DNA from: an uncultured Clostridiaceae bacterium
GTDB taxonomy: Bacteria; Bacillota; Clostridia; TANB77; CAG-508
NCBI GenBank assembly: GCA_930990125.1
Contig: CAKNOI010000011.1
Span: 1-40,488 of the forward strand
Length of the DNA: 40,488 bases
Direction of reading: 5' to 3'
The notes below the pieces were generated by a model that had not been told where the DNA came from, did no database searches, and saw only the letters and a list, made by a program, of their open reading frames with translations. Each line of letters opens with the position of its first letter. Position 1 is the stretch's first letter. A program made the position numbers and the translations under genes. Shown here piece by piece: positions 16,115-24,890 of this stretch.

Positions 16115-17298
16115 AATACCAAGCAATTACAGTAACAGAACTAAATAAGTACATAAAAGAAAAGATTGGTGCAGATGAATTTTTAAATAATGTACTAATA
16201 AAAGGCGAAATATCCAATTTTAAACACCATTATACTGGACATATGTATTTTACATTAAAAGATGAAAATTCTCTTATTAAATGCATTATGTTTAAATCTT
16301 ATACCACTACTTTAAAATTTATGCCAAAAGATGGTATGAAGGTAATGGTATTTGGTACGGTATCTGTATTTGAAAGAGATGGCGTATATCAAATTTATGC
16401 TAAAGCCATGCAAGAAGATGGTATGGGAAGTTTATATACTGCTTATGAAGAATTAAAAGCTAAGTTAGAAAAAGAAGGCTTATTTGATGCTTCTCACAAA
16501 AAGAAAATTCCTTTTATGCCAACATGTATTGGAGTTCTTACATCGAATACCGGTGCGGTTATTCGCGATATTATTAATGTGTCTACTAGAAGAAATCCAA
16601 ATGTATATTTAAAATTGTTTCCTGTTCCTGTACAAGGAGAAGGAGCAGGAGAAAAAATAGCAGAAGCCATTCGCATTATGAATAAACAGAACATGGCAGA
16701 TGTTTTAATTTTGGCTAGAGGTGGAGGTTCTTTAGAAGACCTATGGCCGTTTAATGAGGAAGTGGTTGCAAGAGCAATTTATGAGTCAGAATTACCTATT
16801 ATTTCTGCGGTAGGACATGAGACCGATTTTACGATAGCAGATTTTGTAGCAGACTTACGAGCACCAACTCCTTCTGCTGCAGCAGAACTTGCTGTTCCAG
16901 ATATAAAAGAAGTAATGAGAAAGCTAGAAAATTGTGAATCTAGAAGTAGAAATTCTTTAAATAAGAAAATAGAATTGATGCGATTACGTTATGAAAAATG
17001 TATGGCAAGTAGAGTATTTAAAGAACCATTACAAAAAATAAATGAATGGTATCTTAGTGTAGATATGAAAATAAAAGCAATGGAAAATAGTGTTACTACT
17101 ACTTTACAACAAGCACAAAAAAATGCAGGAAAAGTAATCGCTAAATTAGATACACTAAGCCCTTTAAAAACATTAGCAAGAGGATATTGTATTACCCAAA
17201 AAGAGGGAAAAGTAATTAATAAAGCAGAGTATCTAAAAAAAGAAGATGAAATATCACTTTTGTTTTGTGATGGAGAAAAAAAGGCAAAAGTATTATAA
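16111..17298 (+). CDS. xseA: Exodeoxyribonuclease VII large subunit
   Basis: XseA is the catalytic subunit of exonuclease VII, which degrades single-stranded DNA. It has an N-terminal OB-fold (VLIKGEISNFKHHYTGHMYF) and then the nuclease domain with GVLTSNTGAVIRDI, LARGGGSLEDLWPFNEE and PIISAVGHETDFTIADFVAD. A coiled-coil stretch and a short C-terminal segment follow. The length of 395 aa is near the usual 400-450. The start overlaps the nusB stop, so translation is coupled. Confidence 0.97.
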   Translation: MKYQAITVTELNKYIKEKIGADEFLNNVLIKGEISNFKHHYTGHMYFTLKDENSLIKCIMFKSYTTTLKFMPKDGMKVMVFGTVSVFERDGVYQIYAKAMQEDGMGSLYTAYEELKAKLEKEGLFDASHKKKIPFMPTCIGVLTSNTGAVIRDIINVSTRRNPNVYLKLFPVPVQGEGAGEKIAEAIRIMNKQNMADVLILARGGGSLEDLWPFNEEVVARAIYESELPIISAVGHETDFTIADFVADLRAPTPSAAAELAVPDIKEVMRKLENCESRSRNSLNKKIELMRLRYEKCMASRVFKEPLQKINEWYLSVDMKIKAMENSVTTTLQQAQKNAGKVIAKLDTLSPLKTLARGYCITQKEGKVINKAEYLKKEDEISLLFCDGEKKAKVL

Positions 17299-17331
17299 AT
17301 AGAATCTAGAACATAGTAATGGGGGAAAAGT

Positions 17332-17568
17332 ATGGAAGAAAAAGAAATGAATTTTGAAGAAGCAATCCAAGAATTAGAAACAATTACAAGAGAATTAGAA
17401 AAAGGTGATTTAAGTCTAGATGAATCTGTAAAAAAATTTGAAAAAGGTATGGAAGTATCCAAAAAATGTAATGAAATCTTAGAAAATGCGGAAAAAAGAA
17501 TTACCATTTTATTAAAACAAGAAAATGAGGAATACAAAGAAGAAAACTTTGTACCAGAAGATAAATAA
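17332..17568 (+). CDS. xseB: Exodeoxyribonuclease VII small subunit
   Basis: XseB is a small helical partner of XseA. The family pattern is FEEAIQELETITRELEKGDL followed by SLDESVKKFEKGM and a third helix with CNEILENAEKRI. The length of 78 aa is normal. GGGGG lies just upstream of the ATG at 17332. It follows xseA after 33 bp and is surely co-transcribed with it. Confidence 0.95.
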   Translation: MEEKEMNFEEAIQELETITRELEKGDLSLDESVKKFEKGMEVSKKCNEILENAEKRITILLKQENEEYKEENFVPEDK

Positions 17569-17594
17569 ACATAAAAAAAGGGGAAACAACACAG

Positions 17595-18038
17595 ATGAAT
17601 GATTTTAGTCAATTTATTACAAATAAATATATTATTGTTCCATTTTTATTGTGGTTTAGCATACAACTTTTTAAAGTGATATGGGATTTAGTTACCACAA
17701 AAAAATTTAATTTTAAAAGAATTATGGGAGCAGGAGGAATGCCAAGTTCTCATAGCGCGGTTGTAGTTGCTTTAGCTGTGATGATTGGAAAAGCAGAAGG
17801 CTTTGGTTCTCCAACATTTGCACTAGCTCTTATTTTTTCTTTTGTAGTAATGTATGATGCAGCAGGAATTCGAAGAGCAGCAGGAAAACAAGCAAAATTA
17901 TTAAATAAACTCATTGAAACACCAGGATTAACTGGTGTCCAAGTTTCTGAAAAATTAGTAGAAGTTTTAGGACATACACCAACACAAGTTATTGTAGGAG
18001 CTATCATCGGAATAATAGTAGGATTTATTTTTGCATAA
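17595..18038 (+). CDS. Divergent PAP2 (DUF212) family membrane protein
   Basis: This 147-aa membrane protein belongs to the DUF212, or divergent PAP2, family, distantly related to lipid phosphatases. Family blocks are GAGGMPSSHSAVVVALA near residue 46 and MYDAAGIRRAAGKQA near residue 90. Four or so hydrophobic stretches span the length. AAGGGGAAA precedes the ATG. The reaction is not established; phosphatase activity on a lipid phosphate is plausible from the SSH motif. It is close to xseB and probably on the same transcript. Confidence 0.85.
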   Translation: MNDFSQFITNKYIIVPFLLWFSIQLFKVIWDLVTTKKFNFKRIMGAGGMPSSHSAVVVALAVMIGKAEGFGSPTFALALIFSFVVMYDAAGIRRAAGKQAKLLNKLIETPGLTGVQVSEKLVEVLGHTPTQVIVGAIIGIIVGFIFA

Positions 18039-18082
18039 TTGCAGTAGAATAAATGATAGTAAAAAGTAAAGGAGGAACTTGA

Positions 18083-19744
18083 ATGCAAGATATTGAAATT
18101 GCAAGAAAAGCAACTTTACAGCCAATCACACAAATAGCGCAAAAACTAGGAGTGCCAGAGGAAGAGTTAGAAACATATGGAAAATATAAGGCAAAAATTC
18201 CTATTTCATATTCTTCGCAAATACAACAAAACAAAAAAGGAAAACTAATTTTAGTAACGGCAATTAATCCTACACCACTAGGAGAAGGAAAAACAACCAT
18301 AGCAATAGGTTTAGCAGATGGATTACAAAGAATAGGGAAAAAAGCAGTGCTAGCTTTAAGGGAGCCATCTTTAGGACCTGTATTTGGCATTAAAGGAGGA
18401 GCTACAGGAGGAGGATATGCGCAAATTGCCCCAATGGAAGATATTAATCTGCATTTTACAGGGGATATTCATGCAATTACTTCTGCTAATAATTTGTTAT
18501 CCGCATTAATAGATAATCATATCTATTTTGGAAACAGCTTAGAAATAGAAAAAGTAACATGGAAAAGATGCTTAGATTTAAATGATAGACAACTAAGAAG
18601 AGTAAATACAGGCTTGTCCGGAGAAAAAAACATTGTTCCAAGGGAAGATGGATTTGATATTTCTGTTGCTTCTGAAATTATGGCTATTTTTTGTTTAGCT
18701 ACTGATTTGCGAGATTTAAAAAGAAGATTAGGAAATATTGTTATTGGTTATAATAAACGAGGAAAATGCGTTACAGCAAGAGATTTGAAAGCAGAAGGCA
18801 GTTTAACAGCATTATTAAAGGATGCATTTTCTCCTAACTTGGTACAAACTTTAGAAAATACACCTGCTATTGTGCATGGAGGACCATTTGCTAATATTGC
18901 TCATGGTTGTAATAGTATTGTAGCAACACAAATGGCCCTAAAATTAGGAGAATATGTAGTAACAGAAGCAGGATTTGGAGCAGATTTGGGAGCAGAAAAA
19001 TTTTTAGATATTAAATGTAGGAAAGCCAATATCAAGCCAGATGCTGTTGTATGTGTGGCAACTATCAAAGCACTTAAATATCATGGTGGAGCTGACAAAG
19101 AAGAAATAGAAACAGAAAACCTAGAAGCACTACAAAAAGGAATTAAAAATTTAGAAAAACATATAGAAAACCTAAAAGAAAAATTTGGACTACCTGTTGT
19201 GGTAGCGATTAACCGTTATGTGCAAGATACCAATCGCGAAATAGAATTATTACGAGATACGCTAACAAAGCAAGGCGTAGAATTAAGCTTAGTAGAAGCA
19301 TGGGGAAAAGGAAGCAGTGGTAGCGAAGATTTAGCAAAAAAGGTAATAAGCTTATGTGAAGAATCCTCTACACTTCATTATATGTATTCGCTAGAGGAAA
19401 GTATAGAGCAAAAGATAGAAGCTGTTTGTAAAAAGATATATGGGGCAAATGAGGTAATATTTACAGAAAAAGCGCAAGAAGAAATGCAAACAATTCAAAA
19501 ATTAGGATATGGAAATTTACCAATATGTATCGCAAAAACACAATATTCCTTGTCCGATGATCCAAAAAAACTAGAAATAACGGAGCCTTTTTCTATCACG
19601 GTTCGTGATTTGTTTTTAAAAGCAGGAGCAGAATTTATTGTAGTGATTACAGGAAAAATTATGACAATGCCAGGCTTACCAAAAGTGCCAGCAGCAGAGC
19701 AAATTGATGTGGATGATAATGGAAATATCATAGGAATTTTTTAA
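18083..19744 (+). CDS. fhs: Formate--tetrahydrofolate ligase
   Basis: This enzyme joins formate to tetrahydrofolate using ATP, giving 10-formyl-THF for purine synthesis or, in acetogens, for the Wood-Ljungdahl pathway. The P-loop is NPTPLGEGKTT near residue 72, followed by EPSLGPVFGIKGGATGGGYA and APMEDINLHFTGD. The C-terminal MTMPGLPKVPAAEQIDVDD is conserved. The length of 553 aa is usual. A strong AAAGGAGG site precedes the ATG. No other one-carbon gene is in the window, so acetogenesis cannot be inferred. Confidence 0.98.
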   Translation: MQDIEIARKATLQPITQIAQKLGVPEEELETYGKYKAKIPISYSSQIQQNKKGKLILVTAINPTPLGEGKTTIAIGLADGLQRIGKKAVLALREPSLGPVFGIKGGATGGGYAQIAPMEDINLHFTGDIHAITSANNLLSALIDNHIYFGNSLEIEKVTWKRCLDLNDRQLRRVNTGLSGEKNIVPREDGFDISVASEIMAIFCLATDLRDLKRRLGNIVIGYNKRGKCVTARDLKAEGSLTALLKDAFSPNLVQTLENTPAIVHGGPFANIAHGCNSIVATQMALKLGEYVVTEAGFGADLGAEKFLDIKCRKANIKPDAVVCVATIKALKYHGGADKEEIETENLEALQKGIKNLEKHIENLKEKFGLPVVVAINRYVQDTNREIELLRDTLTKQGVELSLVEAWGKGSSGSEDLAKKVISLCEESSTLHYMYSLEESIEQKIEAVCKKIYGANEVIFTEKAQEEMQTIQKLGYGNLPICIAKTQYSLSDDPKKLEITEPFSITVRDLFLKAGAEFIVVITGKIMTMPGLPKVPAAEQIDVDDNGNIIGIF

Positions 19745-19819
19745 AATAAGTATAAAAAGCCTATTTTTGGAGAAAATATGAATAAGTGTTAAGTATTTTT
19801 GAAGAAGGTGGCTTTTTTT

Positions 19820-20521
19820 ATGAGTGAAAAATGGAAACAAAATAAAGGAAAAGTAATGGCAGTTGTCATACTTACTCTATTAGCTATTGGAATTGCTATA
19901 TCACTTTTTTGTTTTTCGAATAATGAGGTAGAGGCATTATCTAAGTACGGTTCACGAGGTAGTGAAGTAACACAGATTCAAACTAAATTAAAAAGATGGG
20001 GCTATTATAATGGAAATATAGATGGTATTTATGGAAGTCAAACAGTAGAAGCTGTTAAATATTTTCAAAGAAAAAATGGATTAGCAGTAGATGGAATAGC
20101 AGGACCTAGAACATTAGAGGCAATGGGAATTTTTAATTCTTCTAATAGTTCGGGAAGCTCTAGTTCGAATAGTAGTGACCTAAATTTACTAGCAAGGTTA
20201 GTATATGGAGAAGCAAGAGGAGAAAGTTATACAGGACAAGTAGCGGTAGCAGCAGTGGTACTAAATAGGGTTAAAAGTAGCTCCTTTCCTAATACCATTT
20301 CAGGAGTTATTTATCAATCAGGAGCATTTGACGCTGTAAGCGATGGACAAATTAATTTAACGCCTAATAGCACTGCAAAAAAAGCAGCACAAGATGCATT
20401 AAATGGTTGGGACCCTTCTTATGGAGCTATTTACTATTTTAATCCTAAAACAGCAACCAATAAATGGATTTGGTCAAGACCAATGACAGTAACAATTGGA
20501 AATCATAGATTTTGCAAATAA
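19820..20521 (+). CDS. sleB: Spore cortex-lytic enzyme SleB-like
   Basis: SleB is a lytic transglycosylase that cuts spore cortex peptidoglycan at germination. It has an N-terminal membrane or signal segment (about residues 12-31) and a peptidoglycan-binding domain (YYNGNIDGIYGSQTVEAV). After a Ser/Asn linker comes the Hydrolase_2 catalytic domain, beginning LARLVYGEARGESYTGQVA with the likely catalytic Glu. The ATG at 19820 is chosen because AAGGTGG lies 8 nt upstream; an in-frame TTG at 19799 lacks such a site. The length is 233 aa, slightly below Bacillus SleB. The usual partner ypeB is absent. A vegetative hydrolase of the same fold is possible. Confidence 0.85.
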   Translation: MSEKWKQNKGKVMAVVILTLLAIGIAISLFCFSNNEVEALSKYGSRGSEVTQIQTKLKRWGYYNGNIDGIYGSQTVEAVKYFQRKNGLAVDGIAGPRTLEAMGIFNSSNSSGSSSSNSSDLNLLARLVYGEARGESYTGQVAVAAVVLNRVKSSSFPNTISGVIYQSGAFDAVSDGQINLTPNSTAKKAAQDALNGWDPSYGAIYYFNPKTATNKWIWSRPMTVTIGNHRFCK

Positions 20522-20525
20522 AGAA

Positions 20526-20554
20526 TTGACAAAAGCCCCACGTATTGATATGAT
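20526..20554 (+). promoter_or_regulatory. Sigma-A promoter of the yqeG-like gene
   Basis: TTGACA (20526-20531), 17-nt spacer, TATGAT (20549-20554). It starts 4 bp after the sleB stop. A TTGATA/TATCAA inverted repeat (20545-20565) overlaps the -10 box. Confidence 0.7.
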
Positions 20555-20581
20555 AAACGTATCAAAAACGAGGAGGCTTTT

Positions 20582-21076
20582 ATGCTTTTGTATCCAAAAG
20601 TATATCTTAACAATGTACGAGAAATTACAATGGATTTGTTAGAAAAAAATCATATAAAAGGGCTTATCTTAGATGTGGATAATACCCTAATTGATTATTA
20701 TCAAAATTTGCCAGAAGAGACTTTTTCTTGGTGTCAAGACTTAAAAGAAAAAGGAATAAAAATGTGTATTTTGTCGAACAGCAATAAAAAAGAAAAAGTA
20801 AAAATGGTTGCAGATAAGCTTAATTTACCATATCGCAATTTTGCTTGTAAGCCGTTTAAGTCTGGTTTTCAAAAAGCAATGCAAGTATTGGAACTAAAAA
20901 ATACAGAAATTGCCGTAGTAGGAGATCAAATATTTACAGATGTTTTAGGGGCTAACCGAATGAATATGTTTTCCATTTTAGTAAGACCAATAGAACAAAA
21001 AGATATATGGATTACTATTTTAAAAAGACCATTAGAAAATAGAATTATACGTAATTATCAAAATAAACAAAAATGA
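20582..21076 (+). CDS. yqeG: YqeG family HAD IIIA-type phosphatase
   Basis: This haloacid dehalogenase-type phosphatase of 164 aa has DVDNTLIDY near residue 31 (motif I), CILSNSNKKEK (motif II) and VVGDQIFTDVLGANRM (motif III). It begins LLYPKVYLNNVREI, as in the YqeG family. The natural substrate is not known to me. GAGGAGG lies close before the ATG. It is followed at 23 bp by a prepilin peptidase gene and then a pepP-like gene, probably one transcript. Confidence 0.9.
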   Translation: MLLYPKVYLNNVREITMDLLEKNHIKGLILDVDNTLIDYYQNLPEETFSWCQDLKEKGIKMCILSNSNKKEKVKMVADKLNLPYRNFACKPFKSGFQKAMQVLELKNTEIAVVGDQIFTDVLGANRMNMFSILVRPIEQKDIWITILKRPLENRIIRNYQNKQK

Positions 21077-21098
21077 GAAAAAGAAACGAGGAACGAAA

Positions 21099-21851
21099 AT
21101 GTATATTAACGACGTACATATTATGTATTATGTAGTATTAGGATTAATAGGATTATTAGTAGGACAATTTGTAGATTGGTGTAATACGCGTCTACCAGAG
21201 TATAAAAAAATATTTCCCAAAAACATGTTAAAAGAATATAAAAAAGTGTTTAAACCAAACTATGTATTAATGATAGTAACAGCCATTATTTATTTGGTGC
21301 TACTCTATATTTTAGGAATAGGAACTACTTTTATGTCCAATATTAGACTGCTAAAATACCTTATTCTTACCCCAATGTTACTTTCTGTTGTTATTATTGA
21401 CTATAAAATGCAAATTATTCCTAACCGATTAAATCTTACCATGTTTGAAATTGGTATTATCTTTGTTTTTCTACAAGGAATGGAAAGCATAAATGTGGCA
21501 ATAGATGGATTACTTGGTATGTTAGTAGGAGGAGGAATTTTTCTACTTATCACCTTAATTGGAGGACTTATTGCGGGGAAAGAAGCAATGGGATTTGGTG
21601 ATGTAAAACTAATGGGAGCATTAGGATTGTTTTTTGGATGGATAGACATGCTTATTATTTCCGCACTTGCTTTCTTAATTGGAGCAATTTTAAGTATTAT
21701 TTTACTAGCAACCAAAAAGAAAAAAACAAATGAATATATTCCGTTTGGACCATTCATTGTTCTTGCAACTTTTATAGTAATGTGTATACCATCTAACTTA
21801 CTAATTACCGCATTACTAGAGATTTTTACATTAGGTATGTATCAAGGATAA
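21099..21851 (+). CDS. Prepilin peptidase (A24 family)
   Basis: This 250-aa integral membrane aspartic protease cleaves the leader of type IV pilin-like proteins. The two catalytic Asp sites are visible: VVIIDYKMQIIPNRLN and GFGDVKLMGALGLFFGW (the GxGD motif). About seven hydrophobic helices are present. The cytoplasmic methyltransferase loop with CxxC pairs found in PilD is missing, so it probably only cleaves, or another enzyme methylates. GAGGAACG precedes the ATG. No pilin gene lies in this window. Confidence 0.9.
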   Translation: MYINDVHIMYYVVLGLIGLLVGQFVDWCNTRLPEYKKIFPKNMLKEYKKVFKPNYVLMIVTAIIYLVLLYILGIGTTFMSNIRLLKYLILTPMLLSVVIIDYKMQIIPNRLNLTMFEIGIIFVFLQGMESINVAIDGLLGMLVGGGIFLLITLIGGLIAGKEAMGFGDVKLMGALGLFFGWIDMLIISALAFLIGAILSIILLATKKKKTNEYIPFGPFIVLATFIVMCIPSNLLITALLEIFTLGMYQG

Positions 21852-21874
21852 CCTAAAAAAGAGGTGAAAAGTCT

Positions 21875-22942
21875 ATGAATTTAAAAATAAAATGTTTAAG
21901 AGGAAAACTAGCAGGAAAAAATATGCAAGGCATGATAATAACAAACCCTATTAATATCCGCTATTTAACAGGAATTACGGCAGAAGGGCTTCTTCTTCTT
22001 ACCAGACGTGAAAATATATTTATTACAGATGCAAGATATATAGAAGAAGTAAATAGTACCTTAACAATTGATGATGATGTTATTGTATATAATGTGTCTG
22101 ATATATCGAAAGAAGATTATGAGAACTTTTTTACATTTTGTGAAAATATAGGCTTTGAAGAAAACCATATTACCTATGCAAAATATAAAGAATATAAGCA
22201 CAAATACATTATTAATAATCTAGAAGAAACAGAAGGAATGATAGAAGCACAAAGAGTAATAAAAGACGAAAAAGAAATAGAATATATTAAAAAAGCTTGT
22301 CAAATTACCGATCAGTGCTTTGAACATCTATTACAATATATTAAAATTGGCAAAACAGAAAAAGAAATAGCATTTGAAATTGAACGATACTTTAAAACAC
22401 ATGGAGCAGAAAAAGAAGCTTTTGATACCATTGTTGCATCTGGACCAAATTCATCCAAACCACATGCTATTCCAACCGATAGAGAAATAGCCTATGGAGA
22501 TTGTATTACAATTGATTTTGGATGTATGTATGAAGGATATTGTTCTGATATGACAAGAACCATTTTTATTGGAGAACCAAAAGAATCTGTTAAAAAAGTA
22601 TATGATTTAGTTTTAAAAAATCAGTTGCAAACACTAAAAGATTTAAAAGAAGGAGCTAATTTAAAAATTTTATCCAAAATGGTGGATAATGATTTTAAAA
22701 CACATGGCTATAGTTTAATACATGCATTAGGACATGGCGTAGGACTAGAAATACACGAAAAACCATTTTTTAGTATCTATACGGACCACTTCTTAAAAGA
22801 AAACATGGTTGTTACAAATGAACCAGGAATTTATATTCCGAATGAATTTGGCGTACGTATAGAAGATACGGTTTTAATTACAAAATCTGGGTGTATAACT
22901 TTAACCAATTCGGAGAAGAATTATAGTATATTAGAAGGATAG
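21875..22942 (+). CDS. Aminopeptidase P family protein (Xaa-Pro peptidase, M24)
   Basis: This is a cytoplasmic metallopeptidase that removes an N-terminal residue before proline. An N-terminal creatinase-like domain (ITNPINIRYLTGITAEGLLL) is followed by the pita-bread catalytic domain. Its metal ligands are the two Asp in TIDFGCMYEGYCSDMTRTI, His in HALGHGVGLEIHE, Glu in VTNEPGIYIP and Glu in VRIEDTVLI. The length of 355 aa is typical of the short PepQ/YqhT type. AGAGGTG precedes the ATG. It lies upstream of efp, as in Bacillus. Confidence 0.93.
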   Translation: MNLKIKCLRGKLAGKNMQGMIITNPINIRYLTGITAEGLLLLTRRENIFITDARYIEEVNSTLTIDDDVIVYNVSDISKEDYENFFTFCENIGFEENHITYAKYKEYKHKYIINNLEETEGMIEAQRVIKDEKEIEYIKKACQITDQCFEHLLQYIKIGKTEKEIAFEIERYFKTHGAEKEAFDTIVASGPNSSKPHAIPTDREIAYGDCITIDFGCMYEGYCSDMTRTIFIGEPKESVKKVYDLVLKNQLQTLKDLKEGANLKILSKMVDNDFKTHGYSLIHALGHGVGLEIHEKPFFSIYTDHFLKENMVVTNEPGIYIPNEFGVRIEDTVLITKSGCITLTNSEKNYSILEG

Positions 22943-22974
22943 CCGTGCTATAGAAGAAAAAATACGTATAACTA

Positions 22975-23003
22975 TTGATTTTTAGCCAAAAATGTAGTAA
23001 TAT
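22975..23003 (+). promoter_or_regulatory. Possible promoter of efp
   Basis: TTGATT (22975-22980), 17-nt spacer, TAATAT (22998-23003). Confidence 0.45.
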
Positions 23004-23039
23004 ATATAAGATGAATTAAAATATTAGGAGGAATTATTT

Positions 23040-23606
23040 ATGGCAGAAGTATATATGGCAGGAGATTTTAGAAACGGAACTACTTTCGAAATGGATGGAA
23101 ACGTATACAAAGTAGTAGAATTTCAACACGTAAAACCAGGAAAAGGAGCAGCATTTGTTCGTACAAAATTAAAAAATGTAATTAATGGCTCTGTTTTAGA
23201 AAAAACATTTAACCCATCTGAAAAATATCCAGCAGCTCAAATAGAAAAAAGAGATATGCAATATTTATACCAAGATGGTGATTTATATTATTTTATGGAT
23301 AATGAAACTTACGAACAAATCCCATTAAATAAAGAACAAATTGGTGATAGTTTAAAATTTATGAAAGAAAACATGAACGTTAAAATACTATCTTATAAAG
23401 GAAACGTATTTGCTGTAGAACCACCAATCTTTGTAGAACTAGAAGTTACTTATACAGAACCTGGATTTAGTGGTAATACTACTACAACTGCTGGAAAACC
23501 TGCAACATTAGAAAATGGTTATGAAATTAGTGTTCCATTATTCGTAAACATTGGAGATGTTATAAGAATTGATACAAGAACTGGCGAATATATGGAAAGA
23601 ATTTAA
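23040..23606 (+). CDS. efp: Translation elongation factor P
   Basis: EF-P relieves ribosome stalling at polyproline. The sequence is almost consensus: [20 protein letters not shown], then [20 protein letters not shown] with the modifiable Lys near position 35, and C-terminal [19 protein letters not shown]. The length is 188 aa, complete. A strong TAGGAGG site precedes the ATG. Its modification enzyme is not in the window. It is probably co-transcribed with the zinc-ribbon protein 21 bp downstream. Confidence 0.98.
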   Translation: MAEVYMAGDFRNGTTFEMDGNVYKVVEFQHVKPGKGAAFVRTKLKNVINGSVLEKTFNPSEKYPAAQIEKRDMQYLYQDGDLYYFMDNETYEQIPLNKEQIGDSLKFMKENMNVKILSYKGNVFAVEPPIFVELEVTYTEPGFSGNTTTTAGKPATLENGYEISVPLFVNIGDVIRIDTRTGEYMERI

Positions 23607-23627
23607 GATAAGAAAGGAAAACATATC

Positions 23628-24131
23628 ATGTCAGAGTTAAGTCAAAGATTTAAAAATATCATAAAAGAAGTGGAAGAACGAATTCAAGATCCAAAAGATG
23701 TAGAATTTGTAAAACAAAAAATTTCTGAAATATCTATTCTATTTTTAGACACCATTGATAAAATAACAGAAATGAGCGAACAAAAAATGAAAAGGATAGA
23801 AGAAACACAAAAAAATTTGCAAGAAAAAATAAATAAAATTGATAGTTCTTTATCCAATATAGAAAAAGATATTTACGATGAAGAAGATATGGACGAAGGA
23901 TACGACTTTGAAATTGTTTGTCCATATTGTAACCATGAATTCACTTGTGATATAGAAGCAAATGAAAATGCAGAAGTACAATGCCCAGAGTGTAAAAATA
24001 TGATAGAACTAGATTGGAACGGAGAAGAAGACGGATGTGCAGATTGTTCTTGTTGCGATTTTGATTGCTGTGAAGAAATAGAAGAGGAAGAAGAAAAAGA
24101 CGACCCAAACGAAGAAGATGATGATATGTAG
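23628..24131 (+). CDS. CD1247 N-terminal-domain-like protein with coiled coil, zinc ribbon and acidic tail
   Basis: This 167-aa protein resembles clostridial proteins annotated as having a CD1247 N-terminal domain; the function is unknown. Residues about 1-85 are a helical coiled coil. Next is a zinc-ribbon-like part with CPYCNHEF (about 98-105) and CPECKNMIELDWN (about 119-131). The end is unusual: a Cys-rich patch (CADCSCCDFDCC) and then a run of Glu and Asp. No membrane segment is seen. AAAGGAAA precedes the ATG. It follows efp and ends in a strong terminator. Confidence 0.75.
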   Translation: MSELSQRFKNIIKEVEERIQDPKDVEFVKQKISEISILFLDTIDKITEMSEQKMKRIEETQKNLQEKINKIDSSLSNIEKDIYDEEDMDEGYDFEIVCPYCNHEFTCDIEANENAEVQCPECKNMIELDWNGEEDGCADCSCCDFDCCEEIEEEEEKDDPNEEDDDM

Positions 24132-24135
24132 GTAA

Positions 24136-24166
24136 GGAAAGTAGCAAAAGCTACTTTCTTTTTTGG
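24136..24166 (+). terminator. Rho-independent terminator of efp and the zinc-ribbon gene
   Basis: GAAAGTAGC (24137-24145) pairs with GCTACTTTC (24150-24158) around an AAAA loop, then a T-run. Confidence 0.88.
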
Positions 24167-24237
24167 AATAACATAAAGTAAAAAAGTAACTTAAGTAAAC
24201 TATTGTTGGCATGGGAAGAATCGTTTATAGAATGTGT

Positions 24238-24810
24238 CTAAGAAAATAAAGTAAGAGGATTGATTAATGAACCATTTTTCCTTACCGTTAAATGCAAATG
24301 AGCACCGGTAGTAGCACCATTGGTTGGATTGCCATTACTGTCTTTATACGGATTACCCCAAATTCCATACACATTTTTAGGCCCCACATGTGCAATTACT
24401 TGCCCTTGTTTGATACTATCACCCACTTGCACTAGATAATTAGGTGAAACATGACAATAAGAAAAAGTATAATCCTTATGCTTAAAGGTAACAGTGCAAC
24501 CACCAGCACCATTAAACTCAGCCATTGTTACCGTTCCACTGGTAATCGCTAAAAGAGGTGTGTCAGTAGGAACACCAATATCCACGCCACTATGAGAAGT
24601 AGAAGCTCCCGCAGTAGGGGCTTTTCTTTTACCAAAAGGAGAAGTAATGTGTGTATAACCAGGACAAGGCCACAAAAAGCCATTATCTTCTAATGAAAAG
24701 AAAGAAGATGCCGTGGGAGGAGTGTAAGAAAAAGTAACAGAATCCGAAGAAGTAAGAACGGGAATAAAAAAGCAAGATAGCAAAATAACAAACAAAAGTA
24801 AAAAAAGCAC
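24238..24810 (-). CDS. M23 family metallopeptidase (LytM-like peptidoglycan endopeptidase)
   Basis: This is an exported zinc endopeptidase of the LytM type. A hydrophobic N-terminus acts as signal or anchor. The catalytic part has ITSPFGKRKAP, then SHSGVDIGVP (His and Asp zinc ligands), FSYCHVSPNYLVQVGD and AHLHLTVRKNGS with the HxH zinc motif, so it looks active. The start is unclear. The in-frame GTG at 24810 has no ribosome-binding site. A strong TAGGAGG with ATG at 24844 lies in another frame and gives only six codons, yet the peptidase frame stays open upstream past that point. The true N-terminus may be longer, or the start may be frameshifted. It lies 81 bp downstream of ssrA on the same strand. 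Confidence 0.8.
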   Translation of the reverse strand: MLFLLLFVILLSCFFIPVLTSSDSVTFSYTPPTASSFFSLEDNGFLWPCPGYTHITSPFGKRKAPTAGASTSHSGVDIGVPTDTPLLAITSGTVTMAEFNGAGGCTVTFKHKDYTFSYCHVSPNYLVQVGDSIKQGQVIAHVGPKNVYGIWGNPYKDSNGNPTNGATTGAHLHLTVRKNGSLINPLTLFS

Positions 24811-24826
24811 AAAAGAAAAAAGCTTA

Positions 24827-24856
24827 TGAGAAAATAGTCCGCATAAAAAACCTCCT
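24827..24856 (-). other. Six-codon ORF with strong ribosome-binding site upstream of the M23 gene
   Basis: On the minus strand AGGAGG (24856-24851) is 6 nt before ATG (24844-24842), and that frame reads six codons to TAA. The site is better than any for the M23 peptidase, whose frame is offset by one base. It may be a leader peptide or a disrupted start. Confidence 0.45.
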
Positions 24857-24890
24857 ATAAGCCCCCATAAACTTTTAAAAACCCCTTATT

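Noticed and set aside
23941-24212. Two minus-strand open frames opposite the zinc-ribbon gene
   Set aside because: They are Leu/Phe-rich artefacts of the Glu/Asp-rich coding strand and cross a terminator.
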